Positions 1 to 5,505 of a DNA stretch of 8,468 nucleotides are shown piece after piece. The stretch is from Caldifarciminota bacterium. Its GTDB lineage: Bacteria; WOR-3; Hydrothermia; WGAB01. The stretch's first letter is position 1. Each line of letters starts with the position of its first letter. The stretch is from positions 1 through 8,468 of the forward strand of contig WGAB01000299.1 of NCBI GenBank assembly GCA_015489295.1, in the 5' to 3' direction. The position numbers and the translations under genes were made by a program. The notes beneath the pieces are model-generated. The model worked only from the letters and a program-made list of their open reading frames with translations, ran no database searches and was not told the DNA's origin.

Positions 1-138
1 GATGTGCTCCAGGTGCGGAAAGGGGATTCGCCGACTCAGGAGCGGCGCCAGAAGCCCAAAGGCTTCGTCCTCCCGCCCCTGTTCCAAATGCGCGCGAAGG
101 GCAGCGCCCAGTTCAACGGCCTCTCGCTTCCGCATCAT
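1..138 (-). CDS. 5' end of an unrecognised protein, cut by the left edge
   Basis: The first 46 codons of a minus-strand gene that runs off the window at base 1. The translation begins MMRKREAVELGAALRAHLEQ and continues with a charged, leucine/alanine-rich helical segment containing FGLLAPLLSRR. There are no stops, and the codon pattern is that of real coding sequence. Two adjacent ATGs are possible starts (138 and 135). An AAAGGGG at 140-146 lies 1 base from the first and 4 from the second, so the second is better placed. The alternating helical pattern would fit a helical-repeat protein, but I do not recognise a family and no catalytic motif is visible in this fragment. It is the last visible member of the minus-strand gene series, separated from the upstream small reading frame by about 150 bases. 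Confidence 0.55.
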   Translation of the reverse strand, partial: MMRKREAVELGAALRAHLEQGREDEAFGLLAPLLSRRIPFPHLEHI

Positions 139-289
139 GCCCCTTTGCCGGAAAGGGCGTCCTCCCGAACGCTTCCCTTTTCCCGCAGCGTTGCCTTCAT
201 CAAAGATACAGGACGGGGCACCTGTTGGTCTCCGAACCGCATCCGGAGTGCTGCATGGCATGGGGCACAACCGTTGCCGCCGGCTCCTT

Positions 290-376
290 TTACGAAATCG
301 GCAAAAGCCAGAGGCTGAAAACGATCACAAAGGTCCCCAGGGTTCCGTTCACGAGTTCAAAAAACAATGCATCCAC
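290..376 (-). CDS. possible 28-residue single-pass membrane peptide
   Basis: A GTG start shares its first base with the last base of the dehydrogenase stop codon (TAG/GTG overlap), which suggests translational coupling. The frame has 28 codons and ends in TAA. The N-terminus is short and acidic (MDALFFELVN). It is followed by one strongly hydrophobic stretch, TLGTFVIVFSLWLLPIS, long enough for a single membrane span. No clear Shine-Dalgarno sequence precedes the GTG; GGCGGAAG lies about a dozen bases upstream. What is seen is the open frame, the overlap and the hydrophobic helix. That it is translated is inference; it could be a chance frame downstream of the dehydrogenase or the remnant of a membrane protein. 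No family assignment is possible. Confidence 0.3.
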   Translation of the reverse strand: MDALFFELVNGTLGTFVIVFSLWLLPIS

Positions 377-1239
377 TACAAAGGCATCACACTTCCGCCG
401 TCAACATACAACAGTTGGCCGGTTACCCAGCGGGCTTGCTCCGAAGCCAGAAAGACGATGACATCCGCCACATCCTCTGGCTGCCCCACCCGCCGAAGGG
501 GAATCTCCGAAAGCAGTTTCTCTTCTATCTCCGGTGTGATATATCCGGTCTGCACGGGTCCGGGCGCCACCACATTGACCGTGATCCCATAGGGCCCCAA
601 TTCAACGGCCGCTGCGCGGCTGTAACTCTCCATCGCATGTTTGCTCGCCCCGTAAGAAACCTCTCCGGGAAAGGCGGAGGCCCCATCGGTACTGACATTG
701 ATAATCCGCCCCCAGGTGGCACCGCGCTGCAAAAACCGGCGTGCATACTCGGCCATCAACAGGGCCACGGCTCGGCTGTTCACGGCAAAGTTCCGATCAT
801 GACTCCGGGCCGAGATGGTGGGGATGGTGCGGCCCATCCAATCCCTATTCGAGGGCAGAAAGGTGTCTCCTTCCCAATCGGCCGCGTTGTTAACCAGAAT
901 GTCCACCGGGCCGAAGGCCGCTTCCGCCTGATCAAACAACCGGGGAATGTTCTCGGGATCGGCAAGATCGGCTTCCCACGCTGCCGCCTGTCCGCCGCTT
1001 TGAGCAATCGCCTGGAGCACTTCATCGGCCGTCTTGGTTTGCTGGAGACGGAAAAACACCCAGCCCGGACCGCTGACTTGATCTTCCGCTTCCACAGGTC
1101 TGTCCGGCATGCGAAAGAAGTGGAGAAACACCCGCGCGCCCTGTGCGGCAAAGGCTTTTGCCGTGGCGGCACCAATCCCGTACGGATTGTTGGCTCCTGT
1201 GATGAGCACCACTTTGCCGTCCAATCCAGGATCAATCAT
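376..1239 (-). CDS. SDR-family NAD(P)-dependent oxidoreductase
   Basis: A 287-residue classical short-chain dehydrogenase, expected to be a cytosolic Rossmann-fold enzyme that oxidises a hydroxyl or reduces a carbonyl with NAD(P). The cofactor-binding loop is TGANNPYGIG (residues 14-23), two residues longer than the common TGxxxGxG spacing. NNAA follows at 117-120. The catalytic Ser-Tyr-Lys set is S183, Y196 and K200 in the stretch NVST...SYGASK. The C-terminal end LLYVDGGSVMP (277-286) is the usual last strand. The open frame extends upstream to about 1326, but the start at 1239 is chosen because AGGAGG sits nine bases before it (1249-1254) and because MIDPGLDGKVVLITGA is the normal length of leader before the first strand. 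The substrate cannot be read from sequence. The neighbours, two membrane methyltransferase/reductase-fold proteins, suggest lipid or isoprenoid chemistry, but that is inference. Confidence 0.93.
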   Translation of the reverse strand: MIDPGLDGKVVLITGANNPYGIGAATAKAFAAQGARVFLHFFRMPDRPVEAEDQVSGPGWVFFRLQQTKTADEVLQAIAQSGGQAAAWEADLADPENIPRLFDQAEAAFGPVDILVNNAADWEGDTFLPSNRDWMGRTIPTISARSHDRNFAVNSRAVALLMAEYARRFLQRGATWGRIINVSTDGASAFPGEVSYGASKHAMESYSRAAAVELGPYGITVNVVAPGPVQTGYITPEIEEKLLSEIPLRRVGQPEDVADVIVFLASEQARWVTGQLLYVDGGSVMPL

Positions 1240-1248
1240 GGGCACACT

Positions 1249-1254
1249 CCTCCT
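1249..1254 (-). promoter_or_regulatory. ribosome binding site deciding the SDR start
   Basis: Minus-strand AGGAGG, extended to AGGAGGAG (1247-1254), ends nine bases before the ATG at 1239. It is the strongest Shine-Dalgarno in the window and fixes the start well inside the longer open frame. Confidence 0.75.
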
Positions 1255-1276
1255 ATAAAACCGATCCACTGTAAAA

Positions 1277-1291
1277 GCGCTGCACAAGCGC
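1277..1291 (-). terminator. weak hairpin followed by T run (possible attenuator or terminator)
   Basis: Read on the minus strand, GCGCT-TGTGC-AGCGC forms a perfect 5-bp stem with a 5-base loop, followed directly by TTTT. It lies in the 76-bp gap between the DUF1295-type gene and the SDR gene. The stem is short and the T tract is only four bases, so it may be a partial terminator that lowers expression of downstream genes, or chance. Confidence 0.25.
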
Positions 1292-1315
1292 CCCGATGGT
1301 TGTTCTATCCGCCCC

Positions 1316-2044
1316 TTAGTAAACAAAGGGGATGAACATTTTCACCCGTTTTTGGTACTCCTCCCACTGGGCGCCATAACGCGCCGCAGCCCATCGTTCA
1401 CTCTTCGGGATCGCATCAAAACGGTACTGCAGAAAATTCAACACCGGCGCCACCCATCCCCATAGGCGACCCCCAATCAACGCAAAGGCGATGTAAATCA
1501 AGAAATCGCCAAAATAGTTTGGATGGCGGCATAACGCCCAGAAACCGGTTTTAAGAAGTTTCCCTTGGGAATCCGGCCGGGCCTTGAAACGCTGCTTTTG
1601 GTAATCGCTGCCGAAGTGCACAAGGGTGCCGATCCCGTATACCAGGATGGCAAATCCATCGGCCAAGCCCAACGGCGAAGCATTTCGGACGCCGAAATAG
1701 AACGGCAGGCAATACCCCCACCCGACGGTGTTCGTCAGCAGGACAGGCAGCAAGTACTTCTGGGACGGGGGTATCTGAGCGTCCAGTTTCGGAATGGCGG
1801 TATGTTTGCTTTGAAACAGCAACAGCCAGTTCATATGAGCAAGGTAAATCAGCACCATGGCCAGCATGATCACCTGGCGTGTGTTCAACGGTGGGGCTGT
1901 GAGAACATACACTCCTGTTACCGGCAGCATCGTGTTGAAGCCCACGGCGAACGCAACACTTGTCCGACGGGTCACGAGAGTACCCATGACTCCCACAAGC
2001 GCCATGGTCTCAATGAGGATGGCATTCAGCAACCACACGCTCAT
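1316..2044 (-). CDS. DUF1295 / steroid 5-alpha-reductase C-terminal-fold membrane protein
   Basis: A 242-residue integral membrane protein with hydrophobic segments from residue 1 to about 75, around 97-118 and around 127-143, plus a C-terminal hydrophobic pair around 180-205. The family signature is clear: GKLLKTGFWALCRHPNYFGD (161-180), with the conserved RHPNYFG motif, and a C-terminal WEEYQKRVKMFIPF (227-240). The DUF1295 family is related to sterol and steroid reductases and shares its C-terminal fold with isoprenylcysteine methyltransferases. Members are mostly uncharacterised, so either NADPH-dependent reduction of a lipid double bond or methyl transfer is possible. The start at 2044 lies 37 bp after the end of the preceding ICMT-like gene and has no strong ribosome binding site, which suggests co-transcription. 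The family call is firm; the reaction is not. Confidence 0.88.
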   Translation of the reverse strand: MSVWLLNAILIETMALVGVMGTLVTRRTSVAFAVGFNTMLPVTGVYVLTAPPLNTRQVIMLAMVLIYLAHMNWLLLFQSKHTAIPKLDAQIPPSQKYLLPVLLTNTVGWGYCLPFYFGVRNASPLGLADGFAILVYGIGTLVHFGSDYQKQRFKARPDSQGKLLKTGFWALCRHPNYFGDFLIYIAFALIGGRLWGWVAPVLNFLQYRFDAIPKSERWAAARYGAQWEEYQKRVKMFIPFVY

Positions 2045-2081
2045 GCTTGTGTACCCACACCGACACTGGAGTAAGTAAATC

Positions 2082-2633
2082 TCAGAAAAATCGCGGTGTT
2101 GTCATCTTGTATTTTCGATAGGATTCGCCATACATTTCTTCCAACCAGGGTTCCTCTGCCATAGGCATGAACAAAAGCGCCAAAATCAGGAGTGTAAATC
2201 CAGCAGCGGCGTAAAATGAATTTGAGATCACCATCATGCCTAAAAATAGAAAAATGTCACCAAGGTATTGAGGATTACGGGTAAATCTATACGGACCGCT
2301 TGCAACAAATTCCCCTGCGACTCCTAACGATCTTTTTATGCCCAACTCGTACGTCCCCCACACCAAGAACAAAAGCCCTACCAGTGCTAACGGTACTCCC
2401 AGATAATACCTCTCTTGCCCGATAGGCAACAAGTTTCTTTTATCACCCAGCATCATGAAAATGTCGGCACCAAACGCCCCAAGGAATGACCCCCAACTCA
2501 CTATATACCTCCATGTCCACTTCTGGAGCGGTGGCCAGATTCGTTTTGCAGGGAAAACCACTGACCACAGAATAATACCCAAATAGGCATAGTGGAAAAC
2601 CATGCTCAGCAAGAAAACTTCACTCTTACTCAT
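2082..2633 (-). CDS. isoprenylcysteine carboxyl methyltransferase family protein
   Basis: A 183-residue integral membrane protein with hydrophobic segments near residues 7-27, 43-62, 77-95 and 127-156. The SAM-dependent ICMT/phospholipid N-methyltransferase signature is present: SGPYRFTRNPQYLGD (112-126), followed by EEPWLEEMYGESYRKY (160-175). These are the usual cofactor-binding and C-terminal elements. A bacterial member without a prenylated-protein partner may methylate a lipid or quinone-like acceptor; the substrate is unknown. The open frame extends to 2726, but the ATG at 2633 is preceded by GGGAGG at 2641-2646 with 7-base spacing, and the extra 31 upstream residues do not look like the family. 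Base composition is clearly lower in G+C than in the other genes of the window (48 of 120 counted at 2161-2280), a hint of separate ancestry. It is the first gene of the minus-strand series. Confidence 0.88.
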   Translation of the reverse strand: MSKSEVFLLSMVFHYAYLGIILWSVVFPAKRIWPPLQKWTWRYIVSWGSFLGAFGADIFMMLGDKRNLLPIGQERYYLGVPLALVGLLFLVWGTYELGIKRSLGVAGEFVASGPYRFTRNPQYLGDIFLFLGMMVISNSFYAAAGFTLLILALLFMPMAEEPWLEEMYGESYRKYKMTTPRFF

Positions 2634-2684
2634 CGTTTTGCCTCCCAGGATGTTAGATGTTTCGTTTTCAACTCTGCCAACATA

Positions 2685-2709
2685 GAGGGGACACAACCAA
2701 CGTGTCCTC
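2685..2709 (-). repeat. inverted repeat / hairpin in leader of the left operon
   Basis: GGACAC and GTGTCC (2689-2694 and 2702-2707) form a perfect 6-bp stem with a 7-base loop. GA/TC pairs continue beyond a two-base bulge. It lies between the presumed promoter and the ribosome binding site of the ICMT-like gene. There is no T tract, so it is not a classical terminator; a role in mRNA stability or protein binding is possible but unsupported. Confidence 0.3.
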
Positions 2710-2832
2710 AGCACAGTCGATGTCACCTCACAAATCCGTTAAAGCATAATTTATTCCCAAATTCCCCTCCTCAACCGTTCTTTCCCCATGGTGTTCACGA
2801 GCCCGTGTCCGTATGCCAGTGCCGGGTGTGGG

Positions 2833-2958
2833 TCAGAAGGAGAAGGCCTTGAGGGATCCGCAAAGGTTGAGACGGGACCCGGGCCCGTTCGTGCGCCGGG
2901 ATGAGAGTATTTCCGCCTTCAAAGCCTCCATCTTCGCCAAAATCTCCTGAAGGTTCAT
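2833..2958 (-). CDS. short reading frame, possible Fic-type gene remnant
   Basis: A minus-strand frame of 41 residues starting at ATG 2958. It begins MNLQEILAKMEALKAEI, an amphipathic helix resembling, from memory, the N-terminal helix of Fic-family proteins. It then becomes Arg/Pro/Gly/Ser-rich without recognisable similarity and stops at 2833. A Fic protein is normally several hundred residues long, so this would be a decayed 5' end if the resemblance is real. No Shine-Dalgarno is visible. A perfect TATAAT ends nine bases before the ATG, so the mRNA would be nearly leaderless. The resemblance rests on about 17 residues; it may equally be a genuine small coiled-coil protein or chance. Confidence 0.3.
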   Translation of the reverse strand: MNLQEILAKMEALKAEILSSRRTNGPGSRLNLCGSLKAFSF

Positions 2959-2967
2959 CGCAGTCCA

Positions 2968-2973
2968 ATTATA
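2968..2973 (-). promoter_or_regulatory. perfect TATAAT -10 element on the minus strand
   Basis: The minus strand reads TATAAT at 2973-2968, nine bases before the ATG of the 41-residue frame. With the usual spacing the transcript would start within one to three bases of that ATG. The -35 region is poor (CGGACG/GGACGG at 17-18 bp), so the assignment rests on the -10 alone. Confidence 0.35.
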
Positions 2974-3027
2974 GCCCATCCCCGAGGGCACCGTCCGGTT
3001 GTACACTATACGCCTGGAGCAAGAGAG

Positions 3028-3032
3028 AAGGA
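3028..3032 (+). promoter_or_regulatory. ribosome binding site of the NagB/PIG-L fusion gene
   Basis: AAGGA within the purine run GAGAGAAGGA, seven bases before the ATG at 3040. It supports the chosen start. Confidence 0.6.
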
Positions 3033-3039
3033 CAGAACG

Positions 3040-5397
3040 ATGAAACAGCCTCTGCAGCCGACCTCAGCGGTGGAACGGCGGGCGCTGGCCCGCAGCGGCT
3101 TTGACCAACTGCGATACCCCCCGACCGAGAAGATCGGGGTGCTCATCGTGGACAACTTCCCCGACCTCGGCCGGATCACGGCCCTGCGGTTCCTGGAATG
3201 GGTGCAGGAGAACCCCGAGGGCGTCATTTCCCTCCCCACCGGTAAAACCCCGGAGTACTTCATCAAGTGGACCCAGCACTTCCTCCGCACCTGGGACGAG
3301 CCCGAAACCCGGAAAACCTTAGAAGAGTTCGGCCTGGACCCCGGCCGGAAGCCCAACCTCCAGGGCCTCACCTTCGTGCAGATTGATGAGTTTTACCCCA
3401 TTGACCCCCATCAGCCCAACAGCTTCTACTACTACGTGCACCGCTTTTACCTGAAGGGCTTCGGCCTGGACCCCCACAAGGCGCTGCTCATTGACGCCAC
3501 CAAGATCGGCCTGCCCCCGGGGATGCGATTGGAGGAGGTGTGGCCCGATTACGCCGTGGACCTGAGCCTGCGGTTCCGCCAGCCCCGCACCCGCCTGGAA
3601 CAGCTCCAGAAACAGGTACTGGAGGCCGTGGACGAGTGGTGCCAGCGGTACGAAGAGAAAATCCGAGCCCTGGGCGGCATCGGCTTCTTCCTGGGCGGCA
3701 TCGGGCCCGACGGCCACATCGCCTTCAATGTGCGGGGGTCCGACCATTTTTCCACGACCCGGCTCACCTATACCAACTACGAAACCCAGGCGGCGGCCGC
3801 CGTAGACCTCGGCGGCATTGAGATCGCCCGCCGGCGCCCGGTGATCACCATCGGCCTGGCCACCATCACCTACAACCCCGAAGCGGTGGCCATCATCTTT
3901 GCGGCGGGCGAGGCCAAAGCCCGGGTGGTACGCGACGCCGTGGAAGAGGAGCCCCATATCCGGTATCCGGCCACGGCCCTGCACAAATTGCCCCATGCCC
4001 GTTTCTTCATCACCCGGGGCGCCGCCAAACTCCTGCGGGAACGCCGGCTCCACTGGCTGCGGCAACAGGACCCCTGGCCCCCGGAAACCGTGGAACAGGT
4101 GGCCGTGGACCTGGCCCTGGAACGCCAGAAGCGCCTCGTTCACCTCACCGAAGAGGACCTCAACGGCGACGCCTTCGGCTCCCTGCTGCTCCAGCGCATC
4201 GCCCCGCGCCCGCTTTCTGAGGTGCTCCAGGACCTCCGGCAAAACCTGGAACAGAAGATCGTGCGCGGCATGACCCTCCGCAAGAACACCACCTTCCTGC
4301 ACACCGCCCCCCACCACGACGACATCATGCTGGGCTACCTGCCCTACGCCGTGCGCCACATCCGCGACGCCTCCAACCGCCATGTGTTCGCCTACATGAC
4401 CTCGGGGTTTACCGCCGTGTCCAACGCCTACGCCCTGGAGATGGTACGAAAACTCCAGCGGTTCCTGGAGGCCCGGCGGTTCCAGGCCCTGTGGAACGAG
4501 GGCTACTTTGACCCCGCCAATGTTGAAGGGCGGAACCGGGATGTGTGGCAGTACCTGGACGGCATCGCCGCCCGAAGTGTTCCGATGAAGGAAGAGGGCG
4601 AGGCCCGCCGCCTCCTGCGGAGCCTGGTGGAACTCTATGGCGTGGACTCCCTGGAGCAGGCCCAGCGCCGCGTTGAACTCCTGGCCGCCTACTTTGAGAG
4701 CCAGCCGCCGGGGGTCAAGGACCGGCCGGATATCCAGCGGTTCAAGGGCATGATCCGCGAGTGGGAGGCCGACTGCCTGTGGGGCTACTTCGGCTTCAGC
4801 CACGACGCCGTCAAACACCTGCGCCTGGGCTTCTATACCGGCGACATCTTCACCGAAGAGCCCACCATCCCCCGCGATGTGATGCCCATCGTCAACCTGC
4901 TGCGGGAGGTGCAGCCCGATGTGGTCACCGTGGCCTTTGACCCTGAGGCCAGCGGCCCGGACACCCACTACAAGGTGCTCCAGGCCATCGCCGAGGCCCT
5001 GAAGATCTACGAGCGCGAAACCGGCCGCCACGACCTCGTGGTGGTGGGATACCGCAATGTGTGGTACCGGTTTCATCCCTCCGAGGCCAATGTCTTTGTG
5101 CCCGTGTCGCTCAACATGTTCGCCGTGATGGAAAACGCCTTCATGAACGCCTTCGGCTCCCAGCGGGCCGCTTCGTTTCCGAGTTACGAACACGACGGCC
5201 CCTTCTCGGAACTGGCCCAGAAGATCCAGGTGGAGCAGTACCAGAAACTCAAGCGCCTGCTGGGCCGCGAGTTCTTCCACGGGCACACGAGCCCGCTGAT
5301 CCGGGCCACGCGGGGCCTTGTGTTCCTCCGCGAGATGAGCCTGGAGGAGTTCTACGCCTACGCCCGCGAACTGAAGAAAACCACGGAGAACCGCTGA
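3040..5397 (+). CDS. NagB-like (glucosamine-6-phosphate deaminase) / PIG-L deacetylase fusion protein
   Basis: A 785-residue cytosolic protein with two domains. The N-terminal sugar-phosphate isomerase/deaminase-like domain (about 30-330) shows SLPTGKTP (64-71, phosphate loop), VQIDEFYP (113-120, with the D72-equivalent D116) and GGIGPDGHIAFN (219-230, D224 and H226). The position of E. coli NagB E148 is V231, so the Asp-His-Glu set is incomplete. After a helical linker (331-415) comes a PIG-L/LmbE domain: APHHDD (423-428; H425 and D428 as zinc ligands, D427 as base) and SGPDTHYKV (638-646; H643 as third ligand). A helix-rich insertion lies around 460-600. Similar two-domain proteins occur in Bacteroides, where one is annotated as a NagB-like protein (BT_0258). 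PIG-L enzymes remove N-acetyl groups from GlcNAc derivatives. Coupled deacetylation and deamination of an amino sugar is a reasonable inference, weakened by the missing Glu. No signal peptide is seen. Confidence 0.92.
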   Translation: MKQPLQPTSAVERRALARSGFDQLRYPPTEKIGVLIVDNFPDLGRITALRFLEWVQENPEGVISLPTGKTPEYFIKWTQHFLRTWDEPETRKTLEEFGLDPGRKPNLQGLTFVQIDEFYPIDPHQPNSFYYYVHRFYLKGFGLDPHKALLIDATKIGLPPGMRLEEVWPDYAVDLSLRFRQPRTRLEQLQKQVLEAVDEWCQRYEEKIRALGGIGFFLGGIGPDGHIAFNVRGSDHFSTTRLTYTNYETQAAAAVDLGGIEIARRRPVITIGLATITYNPEAVAIIFAAGEAKARVVRDAVEEEPHIRYPATALHKLPHARFFITRGAAKLLRERRLHWLRQQDPWPPETVEQVAVDLALERQKRLVHLTEEDLNGDAFGSLLLQRIAPRPLSEVLQDLRQNLEQKIVRGMTLRKNTTFLHTAPHHDDIMLGYLPYAVRHIRDASNRHVFAYMTSGFTAVSNAYALEMVRKLQRFLEARRFQALWNEGYFDPANVEGRNRDVWQYLDGIAARSVPMKEEGEARRLLRSLVELYGVDSLEQAQRRVELLAAYFESQPPGVKDRPDIQRFKGMIREWEADCLWGYFGFSHDAVKHLRLGFYTGDIFTEEPTIPRDVMPIVNLLREVQPDVVTVAFDPEASGPDTHYKVLQAIAEALKIYERETGRHDLVVVGYRNVWYRFHPSEANVFVPVSLNMFAVMENAFMNAFGSQRAASFPSYEHDGPFSELAQKIQVEQYQKLKRLLGREFFHGHTSPLIRATRGLVFLREMSLEEFYAYARELKKTTENR

Positions 5398-5468
5398 GAG
5401 AACCTCAATCCCCGGCCCTGGACGCGGCTCCGGCAGCCGGAAAGGCCCTGAAGGTAGCCGGTTTGAAG

Positions 5469-5498
5469 TTGACAAGGCAACCGGGTTGCCGCTATGCT
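5469..5498 (+). promoter_or_regulatory. sigma-70-type promoter of the molybdenum hydroxylase operon
   Basis: A perfect -35 TTGACA (5469-5474) is followed after an 18-bp spacer by the -10 TATGCT (5493-5498, four of six matches to TATAAT, of the TANNNT form). Transcription would start about 5504-5506, on or beside the ATG at 5506. No Shine-Dalgarno precedes that ATG, which fits a leaderless message. The spacer contains a perfect palindrome, listed separately. Confidence 0.65.
5476..5490 (+). promoter_or_regulatory. 15-bp palindromic operator inside the promoter spacer
   Basis: GGCAACC-G-GGTTGCC is a perfect 7-1-7 inverted repeat lying wholly between the -35 and -10 elements. A regulator bound here would block RNA polymerase. 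Alternatively, as with MerR-type regulators, which bind dyads in promoter spacers, it could remodel the spacer; MerR-type spacers are usually 19-20 bp, slightly longer than the 18 bp here. No regulator gene is in the window, so the family is unknown. Confidence 0.55.
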
Positions 5499-5505
5499 AT
5501 GGCCG

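Larger units (their letters stand above)
2634..3039. other. divergent intergenic region
   Basis: This 406-bp region separates the minus-strand ICMT gene from the plus-strand fusion gene. On the minus strand an AT-rich stretch near 2741-2760 with TATGCT (2743-2748) may hold the promoter of the left operon. The nearest -35-like element, TTGAGG (2769-2774), is 20 bp away, which is too far to be convincing. A hairpin lies at 2685-2709 in the presumed leader. The middle holds a short minus-strand frame (2833-2958) with its own TATAAT. On the plus strand TATACG (3007-3012) could be the -10 of the fusion gene, but I see no good -35. Confidence 0.6.

Noticed and set aside
138..200. Minus-strand 20-residue frame (ATG at 200) whose TGA overlaps the ATG of the leftmost gene
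   Set aside because: Very short, charged and with no ribosome binding site or recognisable feature; the overlap alone is not enough support.
264..278. Sequence GGCACAACCGTTGCC as a second copy of the 5476-5490 operator
   Set aside because: Its complement matches the operator at only about 11 of 15 positions and it is not a clean palindrome; no promoter elements frame it.
367..1335. Plus-strand open frame opposite the SDR gene
   Set aside because: It mirrors the SDR coding frame, has no ribosome binding site or domain, and the minus strand shows a complete SDR.
2872..2888. ACGGG...CCCGT inverted repeat
   Set aside because: A GC-only 5-bp stem inside the short minus-strand frame, with no T tract or promoter relation.
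5425..5439. CGGCT-CCGGC-AGCCG hairpin after the fusion gene as a terminator
   Set aside because: Only a 5-bp stem and no T tract follows; such small stems are common by chance at this base composition.
3319..5475. Very long open frame on the minus strand, opposite the NagB/PIG-L gene
   Set aside because: Its translation is rich in Gly, Val, His and Gln without any domain, as expected for the complement of a GC-rich gene. The plus-strand frame carries all conserved motifs.
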